Assembly (NCBI RefSeq): GCF_021347895.1
Contig: NC_067115.1
Span: 9,014,064 to 9,078,063 of the forward strand
Length of the DNA: 64,000 bases
Origin: Acanthochromis polyacanthus
Taxonomy: Eukaryota > Chordata > Actinopteri > Pomacentridae
Reading direction: 5' to 3'
Shown: in pieces, positions 11,396-21,840 of the stretch
Numbering within the stretch: the first letter of the stretch is position 1
How the letters are laid out: each line of letters opens with the position of its first letter
Position numbers and translations under genes: made by a program
The notes under the pieces: model-generated
What the model saw: only the letters and a program-made list of their open reading frames with translations
What the model was told of the DNA's origin: nothing
Database searches by the model: none

Positions 11396-12039
11396 CAGCC
11401 CTTATCACAACGCTTAGTGCTGTTAAAAACTTTAACTTAATGCATGTGATGTCTGAAAAACAAAAAGTAGGACACCTTCTCTTTACCTCCAGCATGAGCA
11501 GAGGCTTCTGTTTACATCACAGGTGAGGAGTTGTCCTATATAATGTGCATTGCAAGCAAACACTCTGTCATATACTTCATATACTCTACCTTGGAAACAA
11601 AAACTGCAGTGCCCTTCAGTCATGTGGCCTGCTTAGAGCTTATATTACCATTTTTAAAGCGTTTGCACTCTAATAAATAGACTTCCTGTTCCAGCTGTTT
11701 CATCATACAAGGTTTGACTTTTTACACATAAAGGTGCAAAATCATCCTTCTTCTGCTGCACAGATCTATTTTAGTCTGTTGTCCGATTTAAATTCTGGAT
11801 GTGTCTGGAGCACAGATGAAATTGCACCTCAGCGATATATATTCAGCCCGAGCTTAGCAGCATTACAGCAGCAGAGTATTAGCTGCATGCAGACCTGGTG
11901 ACTATAACTGTGTGACTATTGATGAGTGGTAAAGTAAGAGGCAGGTTCATGGTGCTGTAATTCAGCCGCCCTGCTGGAGTTAGAATTTACTCACCAAGTC
12001 ATAGAAAAACCAGCTGTCTCAGAGTTTTGTGAATACAAG
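11396..12039. other. Intergenic, no gene recognised
   Basis: No conserved protein frame, RNA gene or transposon end was identified between the candidate LTR and the next dispersed repeat. Confidence 0.4.
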
Positions 12040-12223
12040 AAATGCACTACCTCAATACTGGTTGCCCTTCTTAATTTGACCCTCTGAACACAAAACAGTT
12101 TCTGAACCGTTTTTGCTTTTTTCACATTTTTATTGAGTGTTGTCTGATTTTTTGCATGCCCTTCTATGGAAACAGCAGAACCATGAAGAAGTAGAGAGAA
12201 CTTAGAAAAGTCTTATGTGCTCT

Positions 12224-12648
12224 ACTGGCAGGACCGTGCGGCCCAATAGGCAGAATAGTCAAATGCTAGGGGCGCAAGCCAGCCTGGGGGGCGGCACCGC
12301 AGTTTTTTTGTTTTTTTTTAAGATTAAGAAGAAAATAGGCACCGGTAGATCCGTGTTGACAGTGACGGATACACCGAACTTCCAAAATGAAGAGGCAAAA
12401 GCCCTCTGGAGCTCATTTCAGAAAAAAGCGTAAAGAAGATGAGGAGAAGCAAGAAAGAAGTCGAGGTATGGCGTCATGAAATATTTTGTTAGAAACTGCA
12501 TGAACGCACAACCGCGTATCGGCTAGCTCGTAATGCTAATGGGCTAACGTTAGCCCTCGTAGTGACAGTACTGTTAGTGCTGCTTTGTTAGCTCACTTTC
12601 AATATGATAAAGTTACTTCTGTGTTGAAGAAAGTACGAAATGCACGTC
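12224..12648 (+). mobile_element. hAT-like transposon 5' end inserted in a repeat
   Basis: The 13-bp sequence TCTTATGTGCTCT occurs immediately before (12211-12223) and after (12649-12661) this block. A hAT-style end CAGGACCGTGCGG begins at 12229, followed by a G/C-rich leader and the first coding exon of a ZMYM1-like hAT transposase. No matching inverted repeat is seen at the right side, so only the 5' part of the transposon is present. Confidence 0.55.
12387..12465 (+). pseudogene. First exon relic of a ZMYM1-like hAT transposase
   Basis: An ATG at 12387 opens 26 codons, MKRQKPSGAHFRKKRK then EDEEKQERSR, ending in a clean splice donor (GAG/gtatgg, GT at 12466-12467). The basic 'KPSGA-x-x-RKKRK' start followed by an acidic and basic run is the usual N-terminus of the ZMYM1-like, hAT-derived transposases common in fish genomes. 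No downstream exons (BED or TTF zinc finger, RNase H-like domain) are nearby, so it is an orphan exon. Confidence 0.65.
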
Positions 12649-13060
12649 TCTTATGTGCTCTGTAGATACACTGCCAGCAGTTCAGCCCAGTTCAGCTGAA
12701 AAATGGCAGAATTTTTTGTTATGCAAGTCACTTATGACTTTTCAGTTGTGCCAAAGCGCTTTGTTTTTTAGCTACATTTTTAAAACAGAATCTCATTAAA
12801 GCAAAGGCTTTAATTCCCCTGTATATTTAAATAAGCCATGTAAGATAATGTGATTTTGATGGAATATAATGATTTTCAGGTTAGGTTTAGCTACTTTTCC
12901 AGATGGGCCTGTACATAACACATGATTTATTCAGGAAAAGTTGAAAATCTGACAGTTAGTTCAGTTTTTACAGTTTCTGACACAGACGAAGTGTATAATT
13001 TTGGTCAAACGTCTTACAAACCCCAAATCAGGTTTTTGGATCCAGAAGGGTTAAAGATGA

Positions 13061-13959
13061 CGTGTGGTTGAAACGTTTCCAGCCATCTTATATCTGGTTG
13101 GGTATTTTAGTTTCTTAAAAGCTGATGAAAGCCCAGAGTATGTGGGGATCCGTCTGCCACAAATAGTTTTCTGTCTAGCATGCCTTTAATGCTGCAGATG
13201 GAGTTTGCTCTTTGCATTAATGCCTCATCATTCTTACAACAGACTCTTGACCTGAGCTGTCTGTTGCTGAGCATCATGGGAGATGAAAAGTAACGCCCAC
13301 ATCCTCTCTCAACGGAAGAAAATCCCCTTCAAGGTTGAGTTTGAGACAAAAATGTTATTGAGCAGAAACATCTGTGGGGACCTGTGACTTTTACGTAACC
13401 AAATAATGTTTTAGTCGAATTTATTCATGAGTTCAACACACTAAGAGGTGGAAATTAACGCGGCAAAATGCAGAAAAAGTTCCTCAAATGACGAACGTTT
13501 GTACGCAAGATGCTGCAGTTTAAAGTGAACCACTGAAAGCAGTTGAAGTTCCAGCTGAATAGGAAGGACAGAGATTTGTTCGTCAAAATGTAAAATCTGA
13601 CATTTCTGTTTCAGGTTAAACAATCAGTTTGTAAATTATGAAAGCAGATGAAAGAAACTCAGTTTGATAGTAGAATGTGTGAGAAATAATTTGAACTTGA
13701 AGCACTTTTCGATACAAAGTAACTACAATGTAAATCCATATTTCTACAACGTGTTTGAAGCTTCTCTCTATTGTCTGTGCTACCAGGTTATACATAATAA
13801 TGATAATACACAATTAGCTGGCTGAAAGTCGAAAAGCAAAACAGCAAGTGGGAGAATTATCTTACATCACAAATGTAAAGAAAACATTTCTTTTGAAATG
13901 TAGTTGATAATGCAGTTAAGTCATATATGAATATTTTTGGGAAACAGGGATCATGTAGA
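13061..13959. other. Intergenic, no gene recognised
   Basis: The short minus-strand frames at 13441-13813 lack any motif and sit in A/T-rich DNA. Nothing else is supported. Confidence 0.45.
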
Positions 13960-14420
13960 TAAATACAGTTTAAAAAATAGTGTACTAAATAAGCCTTGTA
14001 AAAACTGCAGATTTTTGTTTTATTTACAGTTTAGTCCTGTTTTATTACAGTCAACATGTAAATTAATACCTTTTTGTGATTTTACTTGTAATTATTGTTA
14101 ATTTAGAAAACAGGGAAAATCTGTATAACAGTGAATTGTTAAAAAAAAATTGTAATTGACAGCTGTTTTTAAAAATCTCTTTTTTTACCGTGTGGTTAGA
14201 AAGACAAAGGGTTGGTTTAATTTACTGACAGCCAATGTGGTCAAATTTGTTGATTACAAGCGCAAAACTTTTCTTCCTAACAGTATTAACTGAAATGATT
14301 TCTGTTCTCACTCTGTAAAAAGGAGCTTTTTTTAAGCACGAAACAATTTGTAATTATATAGCAAATGTACCCTGTTTTGTTATATTACTGGTAATAAGTA
14401 GAAAAATCAGTTAACTGTCG
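13960..14420. repeat. Copy of the TGTAAAA-rich repeat family
   Basis: One of the better-preserved copies: 'tgtaaaaactgcagatttttg', 'acagtcaacatgtaaattaata', 'tgattttactt', 'aaaacagggaaaatctgta', 'gttagaaagaca', 'aaatttgttgattaca', 'tattaactgaaatgatttc'. The last three words recur at 17.77-17.88 kb, showing that the family extends beyond its A/T-rich core. Confidence 0.65.
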
Positions 14421-15985
14421 AAGAGAAGCATCAAAGACCTATTAAAAGGAAATGTGTATTTCAGTAGCAGAAACTGTTGAAGTGTGCATACTGTGCGTAG
14501 CTGAAGTATCACTCAGTATGTAAACTGTGACAGCAGCTGAATTCGATGCCTTGAAAATATTTGTGTCAGCTGAAGTATATGAGATGAAAGCTACTGAATT
14601 TTTTGAGGGAGTTTGAGCTCTTTTCGTGGTAAAACTGAGCTTGAAACAACCACAACTAACTGAAATTCCAGTTTAAATACAACAGAGTTAGAATTTAAGT
14701 GTGTGGTCAAAGCAGCAGAATTGAAATACTTGTTGAAAGGATTTACTGAGCCCTTTGTTGCACAACAAGGGTCAGGAGATACCCGTTTTTCATTGAATAT
14801 AGGTCAGTTTTGACCCATGCTGTGCATCAAAGGGTTAAACATTCTGTATTGAGCTTTTTGAGTGTTTTCTCTTTCCTTTCATGAGCAGTAGTAGAGTTAG
14901 GAGAGTCCACACCAAACACTGTCATTCTCTTATTCTGCTCCTTACCTGCCTGAAACACCTGCTTTGATGTTCTGTTCATCACCATTTAATATATTTGCAT
15001 AATGCCTTTGCAAAAAGCTGGTTTGACCCAAAAAGAATGAGCAGCTGCCTCATAGTTCACTATTTTCCTGTTTGGACATCACAAAAGGCTGCAAACCTGA
15101 ATTAGAAACACTTTCCTAACTATGGAGGAAGAAAAGAAACCAAATGGAAGGTCTTTTCTTATATTCAGTGGGTCTAGGGACTTGTAATTGTGTTGAAAAC
15201 CAACAAAAAAGTGGATTTTGCATGATGTGGCTCTTTTAAAGCATGCAAACATGTTCTAGTAGACCCCCAAAATAAGATCATAAGCCTGTAAATGAGCAGC
15301 ATGTGGGCTCCTTGAGGTGATATGATCAAAATAAAAACTTCATGAGGGTAAAACGCAGCAAAAGCAGCAATTTGAAGCTTTGAAAAATGTTGGTTTTCTG
15401 AGTTTAGGCCATAAATGCTGCTGATTATCCAGTTTGAAGAAAGTCAAAGTCAAAAACTGCTCTGTCCTTCAGTAATGTTCAGTCGATGCTCGCTGAATCA
15501 TTTTTAAGCTGATTTTGTAGAAATATAACTTGATTATGAGACAAAAATGTGACAGAAATGATCCAGCAGCAGGGGACATGATGATCATAGCTGAAAAACA
15601 AAGATAACAGCTGCAAAAATGTGCAAAATCTACCAAGCAGGAGAACAAATGTGTGTTTTTTTTTCCGATGCATTTCACACTTGAGTTGCAGATTAATTGA
15701 GATTCAGGATTCGTCAACGGCGACTTCTTATCCATGCTGCAGTTTTAGGCTGCACTGCCATCGAAAGGCCGATGTGACAAAGCACTTTTCTCCTGCGGTT
15801 ACCGTCAGTGCAGCTGCTGCATCTCTCAACAACAACAGAGCAACAAGTGAGTTATTTTATGCAGTCACCTTAGAAAGAGGCACACCGGCTCAAACACTGT
15901 TTCCTGAAGCTCTGCTCGCTCTGTGACCTTGACACTCGTCTTGTAATATTCAACTTCTCTCTTGCACGCACACAAAGCCAGGAAT
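14421..15985. other. Intergenic, downstream of nptx1l, no gene recognised
   Basis: Overlapping frames on both strands at 15469-15926 have no recognisable domain and mutually exclusive phases. They are best read as chance. The nptx1l transcript probably ends just to the right, near 15990. Confidence 0.45.
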
Positions 15986-15987
15986 GC

Positions 15988-17045
15988 AGCATTAAGTATC
16001 ACAATTTTATTACAAAAATTAAATTCTTCATCTCTCAGTTTTGCCATGCTTGGAGCATATAACAATACAGTAAAAAACCCAGACCCAGAGAAGATAGTAA
16101 AGCAGATTTCAACAATGCTTCCACAGCACTCTGTCATTCATGCTGTTACTATACAGATACTGTAACATTCCTAATACAGAGTAGTACAAACACCTGCCAA
16201 AAACACGTCATGTCAGATAACAAACTGGAATTAAAAGTACACTTAACCAGAGGAACAAGAAAACTCAACCCAGTTCAGAAAAGAAAGGTAAAAAGAAACA
16301 ACAGAAACACTGAATTTGCAACTGAAAACATACTGAAATGTGCTGAATACTTGTACCAGCCCAAGGCACCCAGGCTTTCGTAGCAATGTTGGCAAAGTTA
16401 ACGACATTCTTTTACAGAAACACTTGAAGCGAACGATGATTTACGAATTGACTCAAGCCACATGTTTGACTTTGCAGCGTCCTTCAGCGCACCCGCCTCC
16501 TCCTCCCGGCGTTTTTTTTTCTTTTTCTTTTTTCTCTTCCTCTTCTTCATCGGTCACAGTGCAAAATCCGGAGGGAAGGTTTGGGCGGTGGGACGCCAAG
16601 TGTAGGGAAAGTAGATGGGAGCTGCTGTACCGCGTCAGACATCACTTCACGGCGCCAAACACTGACAAGAACTGGACGGACAGCGTAATCTCCACAGGGG
16701 GATGGGGGTTGGTTACGTAATTCCTCACTTGGATTGTGATTTGTCCAAACGTAAGGCGGCGCAGACTGCCAGCTGCCAAGTCCAAGACGAAAAAGCCAGA
16801 AAAAAATAAATAAAAAGCTCAGGTGTGCTCTCAATTCAAGAAAAGGAACCATCAGATACTTTCTCACTGAGGTTTTCCAAGATGAGTTACATTATTTTTT
16901 TTGGATGAAAAGTGTTGTTTTTGCACATGAATACCTAATAGAAATCCCAGATTTTAAGCTTACCAATAAGTCTCTAACAAACGTCAAAATGAAGACAAGA
17001 AACGACGAAAAGCTCAGAAATACAGGGAGGCCTTGGAGATGCAGT
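15988..17045 (-). other. nptx1l: Probable 3' untranslated region of nptx1l
   Basis: Transcript continuing past the stop codon would reach the AATAAA at 16006-16011 after about 1 kb with no intervening repeat element, unlike the introns. The stretch includes a CT-rich tract (16490-16550, GA-rich in the transcript). Frames here on both strands, including a 126-codon one on the plus strand, carry no known motif and fall within this presumed untranslated region. Confidence 0.5.
16006..16011 (-). terminator. nptx1l: Candidate polyadenylation signal of nptx1l
   Basis: AATAAA on the minus strand, about 1.03 kb downstream of the stop codon. It is the first canonical hexamer I noticed on that strand before the repeat-rich intergenic DNA. 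Cleavage would fall 10-30 bases further, near 15980-15995. Unverified without transcript ends. Confidence 0.45.
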
Positions 17046-17267
17046 TCAGTTGAGCGAACGGCAAGGCTCGAAGGTCCATTTGGTGGCGCCGCCGAATATT
17101 TCGATGCTGCTCTCTGTCCAGGAGAAGACGTTGCCAGCCGGCGCTTTGCTGTTGCAGGTGGCCAAGTTGTAGATCTCGGCGATAGAAAGTTTCCTATTCC
17201 AGATATTTAGGTTTGCCAGCTCACCGACGAAGGCTTGCGTGGCGTCGAAGCCTCCTCCCAGCGTGTC
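17046..17267 (-). CDS. nptx1l: nptx1l coding exon 5: C-terminal pentraxin domain and stop
   Basis: Acceptor 'ctcctcag/GACACG' continues GQEQ with DTLGGGFDATQAF. The exon runs through VGELANLNIWNRKLS, YNLATC and GGATKWTFEPC to the stop at 17048-17046 (residues 351-423). The 'FDATQAF' and 'GELAN-NIW' words are conserved in NPTX1 and NPTX2. The 1,480-base intron before it is invaded by the TGTAAAA-rich repeat. Confidence 0.95.
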   Translation of the reverse strand, partial: DTLGGGFDATQAFVGELANLNIWNRKLSIAEIYNLATCNSKAPAGNVFSWTESSIEIFGGATKWTFEPCRSLN

Positions 17268-20200
17268 CTGAGGAGAAAAGACAAGAAGAGTTAAAGGAAA
17301 ACAGCTCAAACTAAAGTGTTAGCCAACCACAAGCTGAGATGACAGGAGGCTGCACGCATTTTCATATGGCGAATCACACAATTAAACTTTGCTCTGAGTA
17401 ATGAAAAGACTTCTGTACTTGACAACAGCTTGAACTACACTGTGAAAACACATTCTGGGAAAAAGAAAACTGTGACAATCTGGCAGCAAAGGTGCTAGAA
17501 AAAAATGCATGAAAAAGTGGAATATTATGACATCTGTGAAAACAGTTAAACAGCAAATATCTGTAGAATATATATATGTTGTTTCGCTGATTTAAATATA
17601 GCTTTAAAAACTGTGAAATTTTACAGTCAGATGTTGTAAAAATACAGATTTTTGATGAAGACTTTATTTCCAGTTTTGTCCTGTTTTTTTCTCCAATTTT
17701 ACAAGATATTTGTACTTTAACGGAACAATAAATAACAGTAAATGTTTTTTTTTTAAACTTTTAAAATATATTTTACAGTGTATTTAGAAAGAACAATTTG
17801 ATTTTGTTTACTAAATTTGTTGATCACACAGAATGCTACTTTGTTCTTTGTGTTAACTGAGATTTCAGTTCTACACTGTAAAAAATGTTTTTATCTCTAA
17901 TTATTTTACAGATGTTCTCTGTTTTGTTAAATTGCAGATAACTAGTGAAATCAGAGGAAAAAAATATTAATTTGTATGTTAATGTTAAAAAATGGAAATA
18001 ACGTCTGCATCAAAAATCTGTAGTTTTACAAATGGCAAACATTCCTTTATAACATTTGACTGTAAAAATTGTGCTGTTTTTTACAGTGTTTGAATAGGCA
18101 AAAAATCATTATTTTACAGACGTTTACCATTATCTGAAAACAATTGTTTGTGTGTGTATATATATATATAGTTAAGAACTTAAATGTCAGAAGAATTTTG
18201 TTCTTACACTTTAAAAACAAATTTTTAACTGAAAAGTTTTAAAACATTTACTGTCAAAGTTTCCCTGTTTTGATATATTATAGGAAGGGGTGGTTATGTA
18301 TTCTTTTACAGCATGTGACTGTAGAATTACACTGTTTGACTGCATTCAAAGCTATTTAAAGTATTTATTTTACCATTTTTCTTCCATTCTGGCACCTTTG
18401 CTACCATATTTTCACAGGTTTTTTTTACAAAATATTTTTTTGCAGTGCAAATTCAGCTTAAACTGGTTAGAAAGACAACAATTTGACTTAATGAAAGTTC
18501 AAGCTGGGAAGTTTCCTTTAACATTGTGAATATGTCTTCTCCTGTGCAATATTGTCTCTGCCAAATAACTTTAAATCATGTTTTCCTGCTCAAATTTAGA
18601 CTAGGGTGGAGACTGGTAATCCCTGATTGGTCTCATTTCATAAACATGTCCTATTTTAATCTTTGTCCAGAAATCAAGCCCATAAATTCTTGATGGATTA
18701 TTTCCACATGTTGCTTAAACTGCAGCAATCCACTTAAAAAAATCCACCTGCTCTTGTCCGAGGACCAGAACTCCCTCCGGTTTGATGGGATGGTAGGGCG
18801 CCAGGTTTTCCCCGCTGCCTCGCATCACTCCGTCCTGGAAGGCCTCCCACATCCCGTCACGAGTCGTCCACGTGATGCACAGGTGATGCCACTTCCCGTC
18901 GTTGATGAGGAAGGGCAGCTTTGCAACCTGGAGCAGAAACAAACACGTCTTGTAAGTTCTCCTTTGCACCTATTTCTACTCTGTTTGGTTTCTCATCTGA
19001 GCACAAAATACTGCAGCTTTCCCCGCTCTGAATGATCATCCTGCTAAATCCTGACATGTCAGAAGCCACAACGGTTCCCTGCAAAGCTGAGAAGTGCGAG
19101 GCAATGACTGTACCTTGTCGTTGATGAGGATCTCCATGGGGTTGTTGCTCCACTCGATCAGCACCAGCTCGTTGCTCTGACCCGGGACAGCATAAGAAAA
19201 GGGCGTCCCGACCCCCGGAGAGGCGTTGGACTTGATCCACAGGCACACGCTGAAGGAGTACATCTCAGGGAGGGTCCTCTTGGCTTTGGCGTACATGTAG
19301 TTGGTTCTCAGGGGGAAGGTGAGCTGGAACTTGTCGGTTGGCCTTGTGTCTTTGCCTGTGGAGGAGGTGGAAGGTCAGTCTAAGCAGCAGCAGTAGACTT
19401 TTTATTGCTATTTTTACACAAGTCCGTGGACCTTCACACACCTGCACACATTTTACTTCAAGGTTAAGAAGTGTTAAGTGTTTTAAAATTGAGCTACACT
19501 GCACATATGATGAATTAAACTGGCTCTCTCTCCCCTCATCCCTCTTCAAAATAACATTTGCACACGTTGTCATTCTGAACCAGCCTCTCATAAAACTCCA
19601 AAACGCACCAGAGCGCGGCACACCCAGCAAACTTTCTCTACCTCTGACCTTTGTGCATTAAAAACAACAAATCCCCCCTCATCATATACACCCTACAGAG
19701 TCAGATCTCGGCTGTGAAACACAAACTCAGCGAAGTAAAAGTGCGAACACCCTGAGATATGCAAAGCAATGCAGCTCCCCTGTCCTCCCTCTCAAACCTA
19801 TGCGCAACGAGATGGTTGCGCACTCGTGTTCTTATGGAGATGTGTGTTTTTGAAAGCTAACACGTCCCCTCACTCTGCTCATCTTTAAGTCCTGTGCGCT
19901 CCGGAATCCAAAACGCACCTTTCTCCAGATCTGTGATCCGGTGGTGCAGAGAGGTGAGCGTGGACTCCACTCTGTTCCGCTGCTCGGTGTCGTTCCTGGA
20001 TCCCGGTTTGCTCTCCTCTATCGTGTTGACGCGGGACAGAACTTGCTTCTCCATGTCGTCTATCTTGTTCTGCAGCAGGTCTTTGAGGCTGTTGGCTTGC
20101 ACCGTGTTGTTCCCTCTGCTGTACTGCTGCAGGAGGAGACACACACTCGGTTAAAGATTTTCTGTCATGACAACATGTTATTTTACCGTCTGCTTGTTTT

Positions 20201-20830
20201 TCTTTTGTTTAGTTTTTTTACGCTCTGCAGCACATAAATGGGGGGAAAGCGGCGCACTTTTAGGCGCCGGCTGTCAGGAAGAAAGAAACACAAGTGGCTC
20301 CAAGCAGAAGCTGCACAAAGATTCCTCACTGATCCCTCTAATCTAGTTAATCGGGGAGGATATTTTAATTAACTTGTGACCCGCTCGGCGCTGCGCTCCT
20401 CTGTGCCTACCTCCAGGTTCTCCAGTCTCTGTTTGAGCGTCTGTAAAGTCTGTCCCAGCTGAGCCAGAGTGTCCGTGGTGCCCCGAGATACATCCCCCAT
20501 CGTGTTCTTCCCCCCTGGTCGCCTCCCGCCGGGTCCCGCCGCCGCCGGGAGACTCTGACTCTCGCAGCGGCTCAACTTGGACGTTAGTTCCCTGATTGTC
20601 TCCTTCTGGTTCACGATGGTCTCCTTCTGCTGCAGCACCGTCTCCCGCAGCTGGATGATGGTGGTCTTTAGGTCTTCCGCCGGCCCGCTGTTCTGCATGG
20701 TGGCCGTGCAAAGGTCCATATCCTTGGGCACCGACGTGCAAATAAACTGCGTCTGTCCGAAGTCTTGCGCTGAGCTCTGCGCCGCCGCCAGGCAAGAAAG
20801 TAGAAAAAGTTTCCACGAGAATCCCTCCAT
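17046..20830 (-). CDS. nptx1l: Neuronal pentraxin 1 (complete gene, 5 coding exons)
   Basis: Secreted synaptic pentraxin. The family forms disulphide-linked multimers that bind and cluster AMPA receptors at excitatory synapses. Coding exons are 20830-20411, 20126-19919, 19355-19114, 18927-18748 and 17267-17046, all with GT-AG junctions, giving 423 residues (human NPTX1 is about 430). Residues 1-21 form a signal peptide (cleavage likely before QDFG). ICTSVP with Cys31 and Cys41 follows. Coiled-coil heptads occupy about 55-92 and 120-208, with N-glycosylation sites at N146, N185 and N253. The pentraxin domain runs from about 218 to 423. It has the conserved Cys247/Cys307 pair, the pentraxin signature HLCITWTT (305-312) and the calcium-binding GQEQDTLGGGFDATQ loop. 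The ICTSVP start and 'QQKETI...QKETIRELT' repeat favour NPTX1 over NPTX2. It lies divergent to rptor, as in human. All key residues appear intact, so it should be functional. Confidence 0.96.
17440..18480. repeat. TGTAAAA-rich repeat block inside nptx1l intron 4
   Basis: This is the longest and most informative copy of the family: 'cactgtgaaaac', 'tctggcagcaaaggtgctag', 'agcaaatatctgtagaa', 'gtaaaaatacagatttttga' and 'gtgttaactgagatttcag'. It then switches orientation through 'cactgtaaaaaatg' to 'tgttttgttaaattgcagata'. The block occupies about 1.0 of the 1.48 kb intron. A short TA run (about 18154-18170) lies inside. Confidence 0.65.
18748..18927 (-). CDS. nptx1l: nptx1l coding exon 4: pentraxin signature
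   Basis: Acceptor 'ctccag/GTTGCA' and donor 'GAGCAG/gtggat' (phase 0). Exactly 60 codons (291-350), with the PROSITE-type pentraxin signature H-x-C-x-[ST]-W-x-[ST] as HLCITWTT, and GENLAPYHPIKP leading to GQEQ. Intron 3 is 186 bases. Confidence 0.95.
19114..19355 (-). CDS. nptx1l: nptx1l coding exon 3: start of pentraxin domain
   Basis: Acceptor 'ctccacag/GCAAAG' and donor 'GACAAG/gtacag' (phase 0). Encodes residues 210-290, from GKDTRPTDKFQLTF through MYAKAKRTLPEMYSFSVCLW and GVGTPFSYAVPGQ to NPMEILINDK. Cys247 is the first half of the invariant pentraxin-fold disulphide. Intron 2 is 563 bases. Confidence 0.95.
19919..20126 (-). CDS. nptx1l: nptx1l coding exon 2: second coiled coil
   Basis: Acceptor 'tcctgcag/CAGTAC' and donor 'AAAG/gtgcgt' (phase 1). 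Encodes residues 141-209 plus the first base of Gly210: QYSRGNNT, SLKDLLQNKIDDMEKQVLSR, and LHHRITDLEK. The sequons NNT (N146) and NDT (N185) correspond to the two glycosylated positions known in mammalian NPTX1. Intron 1 is 284 bases (20127-20410). Confidence 0.95.
20411..20830 (-). CDS. nptx1l: nptx1l coding exon 1: signal peptide and first coiled coil
   Basis: ATG at 20830-20828 follows 'ggaaac', giving a purine at -3 and G at +4 (a strong initiation context). An upstream in-frame ATG at 20938 lies on the far side of the TATA box from the coding region and would not be transcribed. The exon encodes residues 1-140 and ends in phase 0 at GAG/gtaggc. It contains the signal peptide, the cysteines at 31, 41 and 89 that the family uses for inter-subunit bonds, the 'RETVLQQKETI' heptads and a Gly/Pro/Arg-rich linker (residues 94-108), which is GC-rich in the DNA. 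Confidence 0.95.
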
Positions 20831-20924
20831 GTTTCCGGTCGCGGTTCGGCTGAGAGTGAAGCAGAAACTGAGAGGTTCTAGCACCTCGGAGCTGAAGCTG
20901 TGAGGATGCTGCCGCTGAGCGCAC

Positions 20925-20932
20925 TTTATATA
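20925..20932 (-). promoter_or_regulatory. nptx1l: TATA box of nptx1l
   Basis: TATATAAA on the minus strand, in a GC-rich surround, about 95 bases upstream of the initiating ATG. Transcription would start near 20895-20900, giving a short 5' leader of about 70 bases. A strong TATA box suits a gene regulated by activity or tissue type. Confidence 0.7.
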
Positions 20933-21075
20933 GCGCACAAAGCGCAGCGCAGATCCGCCGCATCAGTGAGGGAGGCAGCGGTCCTGCTCAACCCACAGAG
21001 TCCAGCCCCTCAGTTAAGGTCGTACTCAGTGATTCCTCCAGAGCGCAGCCCCACCGCGGAGTAAAACCATGAGAA

Positions 21076-21082
21076 TGACTCA
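21076..21082. promoter_or_regulatory. nptx1l: Candidate AP-1 site upstream of nptx1l
   Basis: A perfect TGACTCA lies about 150 bases upstream of the TATA box. AP-1 control would fit neuronal pentraxins, some of which respond to activity, but a single 7-mer match is weak evidence and binding is only inferred. Confidence 0.3.
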
Positions 21083-21224
21083 ATCACTGGAGGAACAGTC
21101 ACGGAGCTCGATCAGTGATTTATAATACGTCTGCTTAAGCGTTATATGGCACATCTATATAACGTAAAATGAAAGTCTTTAGTTTAACTCAGTGTCTGTT
21201 TTCATCTTCTACTCAAAAAATACA

Positions 21225-21840
21225 TTTTTGCCAATAAAATTTAGTCCTAAAAATCTTATATTGTACTCTAGCAAGTCAGGCCATTTATTTAGAAAACCAA
21301 AACACAGAATAGAGATTCAACACTGTAAAAAGGAAATGTTATAACCGTATGATTTACTGTTTGTTCCCCTTGTTTTTTAAAATAAAAATGAGTAAAGTCA
21401 CACAATAAAGTACTAATTTAAATGTTAACCTCCAAAATGTGTTCTTTTACAGTGTCCATCTTTCAATTACATATTTTTTAAAATCAAAAAAGCCAAAATA
21501 TTATTTCACAGATTTTTGCTATTATTTGAAAGAAAGATTATGTATATGAAGAACTAGCAAATAGTAGAGATTGTTTTTGCAGATTGTTTTTAAACAGATT
21601 TGTTCAATTACAGCCATTAAGTAAAAAATTACAGGTTGAAAAAAAGAAATTGATCAAAACTGAACAACCAATGTCTCCTTTTAAAATCTTCATTTTCCCA
21701 AGCAGTAATTAGTTCATTGAGAATATGTGGCTGATAAATCACTGTTTAATTGTATTTCTTTATCTTTTTTATTTACAGATAGCTGTTGTTTTGAAATCTT
21801 GCTGGTGTTTTTTTTTACAGTGTAGAGTAAAATAACTTGA
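21225..21840. repeat. Copy of the TGTAAAA-rich repeat family
   Basis: Words 'cactgtaaaaagg', 'tcacacaataaagtactaatttaaatgttaac', 'ttttacagtg', 'ttatttcacagatttttgc' and 'ttttttacagtg' follow the family order. It lies about 0.3 kb upstream of the nptx1l promoter. Confidence 0.6.

Larger units (their letters stand above)
12040..13060 (+). repeat. Unnamed dispersed repeat, copy 1, split by an insertion
   Basis: The right half carries 'acactgcc(a)gcagttcag', 'cagctgaaaa', 'cagaattttttgtt', 'tcacttatgacttttcag', 'tgtgccaaag' and later 'gaaaatctgacagtt'. The same words in the same order occur at 58.2, 59.3 and 61.9 kb. The left half (12040-12223) has 'cttctatggaaa', matching 'cctctatgg(g/a)aa' in the other copies. 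A 425-bp block (12224-12648) interrupts it. No coding potential or known family is recognised. Confidence 0.5.

Noticed and set aside
16340..16867. Frames of 126 and 106 codons on opposite strands
   Set aside because: They overlap in the presumed nptx1l 3' untranslated region, have low-complexity stretches (Phe/Ser runs from a CT tract) and show no known motif.
20343..20963. 206-codon minus-strand frame over nptx1l exon 1
   Set aside because: It is out of phase with the pentraxin reading frame, reads past the proven splice donor and has a composition (Gly/Arg/His) typical of an off-frame reading of GC-rich coding DNA.
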